The translations under genes were made by a program, and so were the position numbers. This document shows positions 16,488 through 25,344 of a stretch of DNA of 64,000 bases, piece by piece; within the stretch, counting starts at the first letter, position 1; each line of letters begins with the position of its first letter. The DNA is from Bacillota bacterium (GTDB lineage Bacteria > Bacillota > Clostridia > Acetivibrionales > JANLFN01), in contig JAEWTV010000063.1 in the NCBI GenBank assembly GCA_023397675.1, positions 8,834-72,833 on the forward strand. The letters are read 5' to 3'. Under the pieces are notes generated by a model. That model had not been told where the DNA came from. It worked only from the letters and a program-made list of their open reading frames with translations, and did no database searches.

Positions 16488-17390
16488 ATGCATGAAAGCA
16501 GATTATTCAAAATTGTGTACTATCTGATAGATAAAGGCAAGTCTACAGCTCCAGAACTTGCTGAAAAATTTGAAGTTTCAATCAGAACTATATACAGAGA
16601 CATAGATGCAATTAGCAGCGCCGGAATTCCAATCTATGCTGCACAAGGAAAAGGTGGAGGCATTTCTATATTTGAAGATTTTGTGTTAGATAAATCGTTG
16701 TTATCAGATAAAGAAAAGGAGCAGATTTTAATGGCTTTACAGGGCATCATTGCGATAGACGGTAAAGACTCTGATGAACTGCTTACCAAGTTGGGTGGCT
16801 TATTTCAATTAAAAGCAACAAACTGGATTGAAGTTGATTTTTCTGACTGGGTAAAAAATAAGCCTCATCAAGATGTGTTTAATTTAATTAAAGAAGCTAT
16901 ATTCAGCCGTCACATCATTTCATTCAAGTATTTCGGGAGTAACAAAGAAAGTATCACCCGTAGAGTAGAACCGCTGAAGTTAATTTTTAAGGACAAAGAT
17001 TGGTATTTATACGGGTTTTGTCTATTTAGAAATGACTTTAGATTTTTTAAATTAACCCGGATAAGAAATCTGGAATTAGAACCTGTTTTATATTCTCGTG
17101 AATTACCAGCATCATATACTGTCAGCAAACATATAAGTGTTGAAAAAACTATATCTGTAAAACTGAAGTTTGACAAAAAAGCAGCCTTTCGTGTATATGA
17201 TGAATTTACAAACAACGTTGACGAGGATGAACAAGGCAATTTATATATAGAGACTGATTTGCCTGATAACGATGTGCTATATAGCTATTTGTTTTCATTT
17301 GGAGATTATATAGAGGTTATTGAACCTGAAACGGTTCGGAAGCGTATAAAGAAGAAGTTGTTTGAAATGCAGGAAAAATATAAAACCTGA
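16488..17390 (+). CDS. YafY-type HTH and WYL-domain regulator (second copy)
   Basis: A 300-residue paralogue of the regulator at 13994, with the same winged helix (FEVSIRTIYRDIDAISSAGIPI) and WYL domain (VEPLKLIFKDKDWYLYGFC). The ATG at 16488 is preferred to an upstream GTG at 16476 because AAGAGGTGG precedes it. It leads into the GyrI-like gene 58 bases later, across another TGACA dyad, a common pairing of a WYL sensor with a ligand-binding GyrI domain. It probably controls this gene, itself and perhaps MATE. Ligand unknown. Confidence 0.9.
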   Translation: MHESRLFKIVYYLIDKGKSTAPELAEKFEVSIRTIYRDIDAISSAGIPIYAAQGKGGGISIFEDFVLDKSLLSDKEKEQILMALQGIIAIDGKDSDELLTKLGGLFQLKATNWIEVDFSDWVKNKPHQDVFNLIKEAIFSRHIISFKYFGSNKESITRRVEPLKLIFKDKDWYLYGFCLFRNDFRFFKLTRIRNLELEPVLYSRELPASYTVSKHISVEKTISVKLKFDKKAAFRVYDEFTNNVDEDEQGNLYIETDLPDNDVLYSYLFSFGDYIEVIEPETVRKRIKKKLFEMQEKYKT

Positions 17391-17420
17391 CACTAGGTGG
17401 CACGTTATGTCAGATATAAT
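17386..17420 (+). promoter_or_regulatory. TGACA dyad C and promoter of the GyrI-like gene
   Basis: CCTGACA-CTAGG-TGGCA (one mismatch to the dyad pattern) overlaps the end of the WYL gene, and a perfect TATAAT (17415-17420) follows 12 bases after the second half-site. The geometry matches dyads A and B. Confidence 0.5.
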
Positions 17421-17448
17421 TTGATTAAAAAAGAGGAGACGATATTTA

Positions 17449-18066
17449 ATGAAATATGAATGGCATAAACAGGAGAAAGATTTATATGGCGTAAAAAAAG
17501 ATGCAAGATTAGTAAACGTGCCTGAGCAAACCTTTATTACGATCAGTGGAAAAGGAAACCCGAATAATACTGATTTTTCTGATAGGGTCGCAGCACTATA
17601 TCCACTGGCATATGCGATAAAAATGGGGTATAAGGCTGCGGCAAAAAAGGAAAATGTCCCAGGTGCTATTCATGATTTCTCTTTATATCCTTTGGAGGGA
17701 ATATGGAGGCAAGAGGAGGATGAACAACTGGTAAAGGAAAAACTGGAATATACTATTATGATACGACAGCCGAATTTCATTACAAAAGATATGTTTGAAA
17801 GTGCTTTAGAAAAAGTAAAGAAAAAGAAGCCGTCTCCTTTGTATAATGAAATTGTTTTCGACACTATAAAAGATGGAATGTGCGTTGAGATTTTGCATAT
17901 TGGTCCATACGATGACGAACCTGTATCATTTGAAAAAATGGATCAATTCACAAATGAAAATGGCCTTGAACGTATTAGAGGGCACCACCGGGAGATTTAT
18001 CTGAAGAATGCAAAACGGGTATGCCCAAGCAGGTTACAGACCATCTTGAGATATCAGGTTAAATAG
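17449..18066 (+). CDS. GyrI-like small-molecule-binding domain protein
   Basis: A 205-residue soluble protein of the SbmC/GyrI type. The N-terminal part (PEQTFITISGKGNPN) and the closing stretch GHHREIYLKNAKRVCPSRLQTILRYQV are typical of the clostridial branch often found next to WYL regulators. The fold binds hydrophobic ligands, and some members hydrolyse cyclopropanoid toxins or inhibit gyrase; which applies here is unknown. AAGAGGAG precedes ATG 17449. It is closed by a strong terminator shared with nifJ. Confidence 0.85.
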   Translation: MKYEWHKQEKDLYGVKKDARLVNVPEQTFITISGKGNPNNTDFSDRVAALYPLAYAIKMGYKAAAKKENVPGAIHDFSLYPLEGIWRQEEDEQLVKEKLEYTIMIRQPNFITKDMFESALEKVKKKKPSPLYNEIVFDTIKDGMCVEILHIGPYDDEPVSFEKMDQFTNENGLERIRGHHREIYLKNAKRVCPSRLQTILRYQVK

Positions 18067-18094
18067 GTGCTGTGTTGCGACTCTAAATAAAAAC

Positions 18095-18126
18095 AAACAC
18101 TCAAGGGCAAATGCCCTTGAGTGTTT
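18095..18126. terminator. Bidirectional terminator, GyrI-like gene / nifJ
   Basis: AAACACTCAAGGGCA-AA-TGCCCTTGAGTGTTT, a perfect 15-bp stem between convergent genes, T-rich on both strands. Confidence 0.85.
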
Positions 18127-18141
18127 TAATGTTTATAACTA

Positions 18142-21100
18142 TTATTTATAAAGCTCAACTAACCTTAACAAGTGCTCGTAACGATCCGTAGCTGCTTTCT
18201 CGGAATCATTGAAGAGTTTTTCTGCACGATCCGGGAATGCTATTGACAAACGAGTGTAACGAGTTTCGTTCTTAAGGAAGTCTTGGTAAGTTCCATCACC
18301 TGGCTTGGAAGTCAAAGTGAATGGGTTCTTGCCTTCTGCCTTAAGAGCAGGATTGAAGGAGAACAGGTTCCAGTAACCGGAAGAAACAGCCTTCTTCATT
18401 TCATCCTGACAGTGGTTCATACCGCCCTTAACTCCGTGGAGTTCGCAAGGAGCGTAGCAGATTATGAGGGATGGTCCCTTATAAGCTTCTGCTTCAGCAA
18501 GAACTTTTACTGTCTGTGCAGGGTTTGCTCCAAGAGCAATCTGTGCTACATAAACATAACCGTAGCTCATGCCTATTTCAGCGAGGCTCTTCTTGCCGAT
18601 ATCCTTACCGGATGCAGCAAACTGGCAAACTTCACCGATGTTTGAAGCCTTGGATAACTGTCCGCCTGTATTGGAATACATTTCTGTATCAAATACCATG
18701 ATGTTTACATCTTCACCAGATGCAATTACATGGTCGAGACCGCCAAATCCGATATCATATGCCCAACCGTCTCCACCGAGAACCCATACTGATTTCTTAG
18801 CGAGGTACTGTTTTTTCTCAAGAATTTCTTTAGCAAGTTCAGATCCTGATTTCTCAAGTTCAGCAACTAATGCGGCAGCAGCAGGTGTATTTTCCTTTGT
18901 GCTGTCTTTTGTTTCGATGAATTTAGCAGCAGCAGCTTTTAAGTCGGCAGATGCCTCGGAAGCAGCAAGTTTCTCAATCTTGGCAATTGCCTGTTCACGG
19001 AGAACCTTTTGTCCAAGGTACATTCCAAAACCGTGTTCTGCATTATCTTCGAACAATGAGTTTGCCCATGCAGGACCTTTGTTTGAGTCCTTATTTACTG
19101 TAAATGGACTTGTTGCAGCAGGATTTCCCCATATGGATGAACATCCTGTAGCATTTGAAATATACATTTGCTCACCGAATAACTGAGTCAACAGACGAGC
19201 ATATGAAGTTTCAGCACATCCTGCGCAGCTTCCTGAGAACTCGAGAAGCGGCTGGTTGAACTGAGAACCCTTAACAGTGGTTTCAGCTGGAACTCCAGGC
19301 TTTTTACCAACGTTAGCAACCAAATAATCGAATACTGGCTGCTGGTCTGCCTGTGATTCCTGAGGTACCATCTTAATAGCTTTTCCCTTTGTAGGACATA
19401 CTGTGATACATTCACCGCATCCCATACAATCTAAAGGAGTTACGCTCATTGTAAATTTGTATTCACTAGCCTTTGGCTTGGTATCTGCAAGCTTAATGTT
19501 TGCAGGAGCTGCTTTAACTTCATCAGCATCCAGCATAAATGGACGTATTGTAGCATGTGAACATACGAATGAACACATGTTACACTGCAAACATTCACTT
19601 GCAGTCCATTCAGGAACATTAACAGCAGTTCCGCGTTTCTCATATGCAGAAGCACCAAGTTCGAATTCACCGTTTGCATTCTCTGCAAAAGCAGATACAG
19701 GGAGGCTGTCACCATCCATCAATGCGATCGGATTAAGAAGATCCTTAACCATTTTAACTGTATTAGGACGGCCTGCAAGTTCTGGAGCAGGAGCATCAGC
19801 TTCTGGATTGGACCATGAAGCAGGAACCTCTACCTTATGAATTGCAGTTAAACCTGCATCAATTGCTTTGTAGTTCATTTCTACAACTGCATCGCCCTTC
19901 TTGCTGTAGGATTTCTTTGCAGCTTCTTTCATGAACTTAATTGCATCATCGATTGGCATTACATTTGCCAATTTGAAGAATGCTGATTGAAGAATTGTAT
20001 TGGTACGTTTGCCCATACCGATTTCAATTGCCTTATCAATAGCATTGATTGTATATAACTGAATCTTATTATCTGCAATGTACTTCTTTGCAGCAGCATT
20101 TAATTTATTTGACAATTCATCATCAGACCACTGGCAGTTAATCATGAAGATTCCGCCTGGCTTAACATCCTGAACCATCTTGAAGCCTTTAACAACGTAA
20201 GATGGATTGTGGCATGCAACAAAGTCAGCCTGATTTATATAATATGGGCTTCTGATTGGCTTGTCACCAAATCTAAGATGTGAAATTGTTACACCGCCTG
20301 TTTTCTTTGAGTCATATTGGAAATAAGCCTGAATGTATTTTTCAGTGTGGTCACCGATAATCTTGGTTGAGTTCTTGTTCGCACCTACAGTACCGTCTCC
20401 GCCAAGACCCCAGAACTTACATTCAACTGTACCTGCAGCAGCTGTGATAGGAGCTGGCTTAATCTCAGGCAAGCTTAAGTATGTTACATCGTCAACTATA
20501 CCAATTGTGAAACGTTTCTTAGGATCAGCCTTCTTAAGCTCTGTATAAACAGCAAATGCTGATGAAGGAGGAGTATCCTTGGAACCAAGTCCGTAACGTC
20601 CGTTAGTTACTATGATATCATTGAGTCCTGCTTCACGAAGAGTTGTAGCAACATCAAGGTATAAAGGATCACCCAATGCACCGGGCTCTTTTGTACGGTC
20701 AAGAACAGCAACTTTCTTAACTGTCTTTGGAAGTACCTTAAGAAGTGCACTTGAAACCCATGGACGATACAAACGAACCTTGATAAGTCCAACTTTTTCG
20801 CCTGCAGCTGTCAGGTAATCTATAACTTCTTCAGCTACATCACAGAAGGAACCCATTGCAACGATTACACGATCAGCATCTGGAGCTCCATAGTAGTTGA
20901 ATAAATCATAATTAGTACCCAACTTTGCATTAACCTTAGCCATGTATTTTTCAACAACAGCTGGCAATGCATCATAAGTCTTATTACATGCTTCACGATG
21001 CTGGAAGAATATATCTCCGTTTTCATGTGAACCACGCATTGCAGGGTGTTCAGGATTTAAAGAAGCGTTACGGAAAGCCTTTACAGCATCCATATTAGTC

Positions 21101-21681
21101 ATTTCTTTAAGATCTGCATAGTCCCAAGTCTCAATTTTCTGAACTTCGTGGGATGTACGGAAACCATCGAAGAAGTTAATGAATGGAATCTTTCCCTCAA
21201 TTGTTGCAAGATGTGCAACTGCGGATAAATCCATTACTTCCTGTGGGTTCGACTCTGCTAACATTGCGAAACCGGTCTGACGACAAGCATAAACGTCACT
21301 ATGGTCACCGAAAATATTCAATGCATGTGATGAAACTGTACGTGCAGATACATGGAATACACTTGGAAGAAGTTCACCGGCAATTTTGTACATATTAGGG
21401 ATCATAAGAAGAAGACCCTGTGAAGCTGTAAATGTTGTAGTCATAGCACCGGCAGCAAGAGAACCGTGAACAGTTCCTGCAGCACCTGCTTCAGACTGGA
21501 GTTCAACGACTTTAACCTGATTGCCGAAAATGTTTTCTCTGCCTGCAGCAGACCATTGGTCGACAGAATCAGCCATTGGGCTTGAAGGCGTAATCGGGTA
21601 GATGGCAGCAACGTCGGTAAATGCATACGACACATGAGCAGCGGCGGTGTTGCCGTCCATTGATTGTTTCTTTCTTGACAT
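18142..21681 (-). CDS. nifJ: Pyruvate:ferredoxin oxidoreductase
   Basis: The 1179-residue length is normal for the single-chain enzyme, which oxidises pyruvate with CoA to acetyl-CoA and CO2 and reduces ferredoxin. It opens with MDGNTAAAHVSYAFTDVAAIYPITPSS, the conserved N-terminal domain. Two [4Fe-4S] ferredoxin motifs lie near 700 (CNMCSFVCSH) and 755 (CMGCGECITVCP). The proximal-cluster and TPP region has CAGCAETSY near 818 and GDGWAYDIGFGG with NTGGQ near 970-1010. AGGAGG precedes the ATG. It is monocistronic, with a promoter carrying TTGTATACAA. This is the central step of clostridial sugar fermentation and feeds ferredoxin to hydrogenases such as the one at 3531. Confidence 0.97.
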   Translation of the reverse strand: MSRKKQSMDGNTAAAHVSYAFTDVAAIYPITPSSPMADSVDQWSAAGRENIFGNQVKVVELQSEAGAAGTVHGSLAAGAMTTTFTASQGLLLMIPNMYKIAGELLPSVFHVSARTVSSHALNIFGDHSDVYACRQTGFAMLAESNPQEVMDLSAVAHLATIEGKIPFINFFDGFRTSHEVQKIETWDYADLKEMTNMDAVKAFRNASLNPEHPAMRGSHENGDIFFQHREACNKTYDALPAVVEKYMAKVNAKLGTNYDLFNYYGAPDADRVIVAMGSFCDVAEEVIDYLTAAGEKVGLIKVRLYRPWVSSALLKVLPKTVKKVAVLDRTKEPGALGDPLYLDVATTLREAGLNDIIVTNGRYGLGSKDTPPSSAFAVYTELKKADPKKRFTIGIVDDVTYLSLPEIKPAPITAAAGTVECKFWGLGGDGTVGANKNSTKIIGDHTEKYIQAYFQYDSKKTGGVTISHLRFGDKPIRSPYYINQADFVACHNPSYVVKGFKMVQDVKPGGIFMINCQWSDDELSNKLNAAAKKYIADNKIQLYTINAIDKAIEIGMGKRTNTILQSAFFKLANVMPIDDAIKFMKEAAKKSYSKKGDAVVEMNYKAIDAGLTAIHKVEVPASWSNPEADAPAPELAGRPNTVKMVKDLLNPIALMDGDSLPVSAFAENANGEFELGASAYEKRGTAVNVPEWTASECLQCNMCSFVCSHATIRPFMLDADEVKAAPANIKLADTKPKASEYKFTMSVTPLDCMGCGECITVCPTKGKAIKMVPQESQADQQPVFDYLVANVGKKPGVPAETTVKGSQFNQPLLEFSGSCAGCAETSYARLLTQLFGEQMYISNATGCSSIWGNPAATSPFTVNKDSNKGPAWANSLFEDNAEHGFGMYLGQKVLREQAIAKIEKLAASEASADLKAAAAKFIETKDSTKENTPAAAALVAELEKSGSELAKEILEKKQYLAKKSVWVLGGDGWAYDIGFGGLDHVIASGEDVNIMVFDTEMYSNTGGQLSKASNIGEVCQFAASGKDIGKKSLAEIGMSYGYVYVAQIALGANPAQTVKVLAEAEAYKGPSLIICYAPCELHGVKGGMNHCQDEMKKAVSSGYWNLFSFNPALKAEGKNPFTLTSKPGDGTYQDFLKNETRYTRLSIAFPDRAEKLFNDSEKAATDRYEHLLRLVELYK

Positions 21682-21745
21682 AAATTCTGACCTCCTGTTA
21701 ATTATATATAAGTTAATGTACTATTAGATAAATTAACTCTGTACT

Positions 21746-21755
21746 TTGTATACAA
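21746..21755. promoter_or_regulatory. TTGTATACAA palindrome at the nifJ transcription start
   Basis: Perfect 10-bp palindrome 4 bases downstream of the nifJ -10 box, so it covers the predicted start site. Identical to the palindrome at 7025-7034. Confidence 0.55.
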
Positions 21756-21759
21756 TCTT

Positions 21760-21789
21760 ATTTTACCACAAAAGATACCCCGAAGACAA
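21760..21789 (-). promoter_or_regulatory. nifJ: nifJ promoter
   Basis: Minus-strand TTGTCT (21784-21789), 18-bp spacer, TAAAAT (21760-21765). Confidence 0.65.
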
Positions 21790-21930
21790 TTTAATGGGCT
21801 AAAATTTTTAAGAAATAATTAATTTTTTAACAATAACGTAGATATAAGTCAATTATGTTGACAATTAAAGGTAATGTGTTTTTGTAGGGTTTAGTAATAA
21901 AGTTATTTTATCATAAGGGAGTTAATTTGT

Positions 21931-22056
21931 ATGCAGGATGCAATAAAAACTCAGGAAATCCAGTATTGCTATAACCAATATAAACGAATTTCTTACGGTA
22001 AAAAAACAAATATTATATGTACCTTGACTATTGGAGGTTCATATAAATTTGGCTAA
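21931..22056 (+). CDS. Tyrosine-rich 41-residue leader ORF overlapping the permease
   Basis: An ATG at 21931 preceded by AAGGGAG (9 bases away) opens a 41-codon frame that stops at 22054-22056, eight bases inside the start of the permease gene. Five of its 41 residues are tyrosine, three of them within six positions (YCYNQY at 12-17), with none expected from a structured domain. The position, ribosome site and overlap fit a leader peptide that couples translation to the permease, perhaps sensing tyrosyl-tRNA. It could also be chance; conservation is untested. Confidence 0.45.
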   Translation: MQDAIKTQEIQYCYNQYKRISYGKKTNIICTLTIGGSYKFG

Positions 22057-23404
22057 AGAAAAACAAAAGAGTTTTAACAGAAATCATCTGGTTATCATGG
22101 CTCTGGGCAATCTCATAGGTTCGGGGATTTTCCTGGGAAGCGGTAATGTCATAGCGCTTGCCGGGCCTGCTGCGGTATTGGCTTATGTTATTGGCGGTTT
22201 GATCATGATGTACGAAGTTATGTGTATTACCGAAATGTCTATTGTGAATCCTGCCCCCGGAGCTTTCAGAGTTCATTCCTCGGAAATTTTCGGTCCATGG
22301 ATAGGTTTTGTTAACGGCTGGATGTTCTGGTGCAGTGGCGTTCTGGGAATGGCCAGCGAAGTTGTTGCGGCTGCAATATTTACCAGTCTGTGGTTCCCAA
22401 GAGTTCCTCTTTGGGTGTTCTGTATCATATATGCGGCTGTTATGACAGCGATCAACCTTAATGATGTCAGAGGTTTAAGCAGGATAGAAAGCTTTCTGGC
22501 ATCCATAAAAGTCATTGCTCTGCTTCTTTTTATCATACTTGGTATTTTAATACTGGCAGGAGTAATTATGCCTGAAAGTTTTAAGATAATGCCGGTTTTT
22601 AGTTCCATGGCTAATTTCATGCCAAAAGGGGTCCATGGAATACTTGCCTCCATGATTATGGTTATGTTTTCTTATGTAGGTACGGGAATTATAGGACTTG
22701 CAATAGCAGATACACATAATCCCGGTAAAAATGCTCCTCCTGCAATTAAAATAATTACTATTACAGTTCTTGTTCTTTACTCGGTTTCTATCCTATTTAT
22801 AGTTCTTTTAACACCATGGAATACCATATCTACCTCAGCAAGCCCTTTCGTAAGCATTATTGAAAGAGTTGGCATTCCTTTTGGGGCTGCGATCCTTAAT
22901 TTTATTGTATTAACGGCTGCACTTTCAGGGCTTAATTCCTCAATGTACAGCGCTTCAAGAATGCTCGGGTCTTTAAGCAGTGATAGGCAGGCGCCGAAAA
23001 TGTTCCTTAAGAAAAATAAGAATGATGTTCCGGTATATGCACTAGGGTTTTGCAGCATTGTTCTTGCAGCTGCAGCAATACTATCATACCTTCTGCCTCA
23101 GAAAATTTTCATAGTATTGTCTTGTGCGAGCGGTTTTACAGCAATGATAAACTGGCTGACAATATCAGTTACACATTTATTTTATAGAAGAAAGACCTTG
23201 AGAGAAAGACCGGAGAAACTTCAATACAAAGCACCCGGATACCCTGCCTCCACAATTGCTTTTATATTAGCAATTCTAGGCCTTTTCCTTACATCATATC
23301 TTTATCCCGGTCAAATATCGGGACTTATAGGAAGTGTTGTGCTCTTTGTCGTTCTTGTTTTAATTTATTATTCATTAATAAATAAAAGAGTTGCTCTTAA
23401 ATAA
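22049..23404 (+). CDS. APC superfamily amino-acid permease
   Basis: A 451-residue protein with twelve hydrophobic helices, beginning with VIMALGNLIGSGIFLGSG, the signature of the amino-acid/polyamine/organocation superfamily in which the broken first helix binds the substrate backbone. The start is taken as TTG 22049 because GGAGG lies about ten bases upstream; the TTG at 22031 contains that site. A tyrosine-rich short ORF overlaps its start. The lyase gene 400 bases downstream makes an aromatic amino acid the likely substrate, but this is inference. Confidence 0.85.
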   Translation: MAKEKQKSFNRNHLVIMALGNLIGSGIFLGSGNVIALAGPAAVLAYVIGGLIMMYEVMCITEMSIVNPAPGAFRVHSSEIFGPWIGFVNGWMFWCSGVLGMASEVVAAAIFTSLWFPRVPLWVFCIIYAAVMTAINLNDVRGLSRIESFLASIKVIALLLFIILGILILAGVIMPESFKIMPVFSSMANFMPKGVHGILASMIMVMFSYVGTGIIGLAIADTHNPGKNAPPAIKIITITVLVLYSVSILFIVLLTPWNTISTSASPFVSIIERVGIPFGAAILNFIVLTAALSGLNSSMYSASRMLGSLSSDRQAPKMFLKKNKNDVPVYALGFCSIVLAAAAILSYLLPQKIFIVLSCASGFTAMINWLTISVTHLFYRRKTLRERPEKLQYKAPGYPASTIAFILAILGLFLTSYLYPGQISGLIGSVVLFVVLVLIYYSLINKRVALK

Positions 23405-23642
23405 TTAAGAGGGATAAAAAAATTGTCATGTGTCGGATGTGTTGAAAAAAGCTCTGAATACCTGGAAAAAATGGGATAAGAATAATTTATTTAAGCATTA
23501 CTATTGATTACTGATGATTTTTAATTTAAAATAATACTTGTAGCATGGTATTACGGTAGATAATGTTAATATTCAAGTTGTATGTATAAGCTTATGTGGT
23601 CTGTTAATGCTTATTTAGTACAGTCTTTCATTTAAACATCAA

Positions 23643-23670
23643 AATACCCTGCGAAGGGTATTTTTTTATT
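23643..23670 (+). terminator. Terminator in the permease-lyase gap
   Basis: ATACCCT-GCGA-AGGGTAT followed by T-run, about 240 bases after the permease stop. The stretch 23405-23640 before it shows no gene. The lyase therefore probably has its own promoter. Confidence 0.75.
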
Positions 23671-23726
23671 ATGCTTAGGAAATTATAGTTCTACCTTAAT
23701 TTATTAATTTCCGTTAGGAGCATATC

Positions 23727-23764
23727 AACAAAGTCTTCATATAATCTTTTTCAAAGACTTTGTT
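23727..23764 (+). other. Leader inverted repeat before the lyase gene
   Basis: AACAAAGTCTT and AAGACTTTGTT form a perfect 11-bp stem with a 16-nt loop, followed by ATTTTATT. It lies 48 bases before the start codon and may be an attenuator or operator. Confidence 0.4.
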
Positions 23765-23811
23765 ATTTTATTCAGATACCCGGCGAACAATCTATTAAAG
23801 GAGTGGTTAAA

Positions 23812-25260
23812 GTGTCTGAGGTTAAATTTTTCTTCGGGGACAAAGTGCCTCTGGAAATGCACAAGGTGAGAATAGTACAAAAACTTAACCTTGTCCCTAT
23901 CGAACGCAGGTTGGAAGCTATTACCGAAGCAGGAAACAATACATTTCTTCTAAAAAACAAGGATGTATTTCTCGATATGCTCACAGATAGCGGCGTTAAT
24001 GCCATGAGCGACAAGCAGCTTGCCGCAATGATGGAAGCAGATGACAGCTATGCTGGTTCTGAAACTTTTACTAAGCTTGAAAACAAACTTACAGAAATAT
24101 TTGGAACTGATTACTTCCTTCCGGCACATCAGGGCAGAGCTTGTGAAAATATCCTGTCTCAGGTATTCGTTAAACCGGGTACATTTGTTCCGATGAATTA
24201 TCACTTTACTACTACAAAATCACATATTGTTTTGAACGGGGGTGCTGTTGAAGAGCTTGTAATAGACGAAGGATTGGAACTCAACAGTGAATGCCCATTT
24301 AAAGGAAATATGGATATTGCAAAGTTAAAAGCATTTATAGATAAACAGGGAGCCGAAAAGATAGCTTTTGTCAGGATGGAATCTGGCACAAACCTTATTG
24401 GAGGTCAGCCCTTCTCATTACAGAACCTCCGCGATGTAAAAATGGTATGCAAAGACTATAATATTCCGCTTATTCTTGATGCAAGTCTTCTGGCTGACAA
24501 TCTTTATTTTGTCAAGGAACGTGAGGAAAGCTGCAAAAACATGAGCATAAGGGAAATCACCTGTGCGTTTGCTGACCTTTCGGATATTGTATACTTCTCA
24601 GCCCGTAAACTGGGATGTGCGCGCGGCGGCGGAATTTGTACATCAAACAAGGAGTTATACCTTAAGATACGTGAATTTGTTCCGCTTTATGAAGGTTTTC
24701 TTACCTATGGCGGAATGTCGGTTCGTGAAATGGAAGCAATAACTGTTGGGCTTGAAGAGACAATGGATGAGAACATGATAAATCAAGGGCCTCAGTTTAT
24801 TGCATATATGGTTGAAGAATTGGAAAAGAGGGGAGTACCTGTTGTAACACCTCCAGGCGGACTCGGATGCCATATAAACGCAATGGAATTTGTTAAGCAT
24901 ATTCCTCAAAGCGAATACCCCGCAGGTGCTCTTGCTGCAGCTGTTTACCTTACAAGTGGTGTAAGGGGAATGGAAAGAGGAACTATTTCAGAGCAGAGAG
25001 AACCAAATGGTGATGAAAGATTTGCAAATGTAGAGCTTCTGCGTCTTGCCATGCCAAGACGTGTGTTCACACTTTCACAAGTTAAATATGCAATTGACCG
25101 TATTCATTGGCTTTATGAAAACCGTGATATGATAGGCGGTTTAAAATTCGTTGAAGAACCAAACGTATTGCGTTTCTTCTTCGGAAGACTTGAAACAACT
25201 TCTGACTGGCAGCAGAAACTGTTAGCCAAGTTCAGAAAAGATTTTGGAGACAGCCTCTGA
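23812..25260 (+). CDS. Tryptophanase/tyrosine phenol-lyase family beta-eliminating lyase
   Basis: The 482-residue PLP enzyme aligns by eye along its length with this family: LLTDSGVNAMSDKQ, SYAGSETF, HQGRACEN, NLIGGQP, the PLP lysine in YFSARKLG, and SGVRGMERG. The MERG arginine and VLRFFF at the C-terminus match tyrosine phenol-lyase (Arg381 and Phe448 region) rather than tryptophanase. However, the threonine that contacts the tyrosine hydroxyl (Thr49) is valine here, and the Arg of DATR is leucine. It should release pyruvate and ammonia from a beta-substituted amino acid. GTG 23812 follows AAAGGAG. A permease lies upstream. Family sure, substrate not. Confidence 0.85.
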   Translation: MSEVKFFFGDKVPLEMHKVRIVQKLNLVPIERRLEAITEAGNNTFLLKNKDVFLDMLTDSGVNAMSDKQLAAMMEADDSYAGSETFTKLENKLTEIFGTDYFLPAHQGRACENILSQVFVKPGTFVPMNYHFTTTKSHIVLNGGAVEELVIDEGLELNSECPFKGNMDIAKLKAFIDKQGAEKIAFVRMESGTNLIGGQPFSLQNLRDVKMVCKDYNIPLILDASLLADNLYFVKEREESCKNMSIREITCAFADLSDIVYFSARKLGCARGGGICTSNKELYLKIREFVPLYEGFLTYGGMSVREMEAITVGLEETMDENMINQGPQFIAYMVEELEKRGVPVVTPPGGLGCHINAMEFVKHIPQSEYPAGALAAAVYLTSGVRGMERGTISEQREPNGDERFANVELLRLAMPRRVFTLSQVKYAIDRIHWLYENRDMIGGLKFVEEPNVLRFFFGRLETTSDWQQKLLAKFRKDFGDSL

Positions 25261-25291
25261 TACTCTTCCCTACATAAATTGTTCAGAGAAG

Positions 25292-25328
25292 CAAAAGGCC
25301 GCCTGCTATACCGCAGGTCGGCCTTTTG
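25292..25328. terminator. Bidirectional terminator, lyase / MMPL
   Basis: CAAAAGGCCG...CGGCCTTTTG with an inner CCTGC/GCAGG stem, between convergent genes. Confidence 0.85.
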
Positions 25329-25344
25329 CATTTCAAACAGGAAA

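Noticed and set aside
18569..19186. 205-codon open frame antisense to nifJ
   Set aside because: It runs opposite a strongly conserved PFOR coding region, has no ribosome site, and its composition looks like a shadow frame.
7025..21755. Rex (redox sensor) operators at the hydrogenase and nifJ genes
   Set aside because: The TTGTTAA-N4-TTAACAA pattern expected for clostridial Rex was not found; the shared palindrome has a different core.
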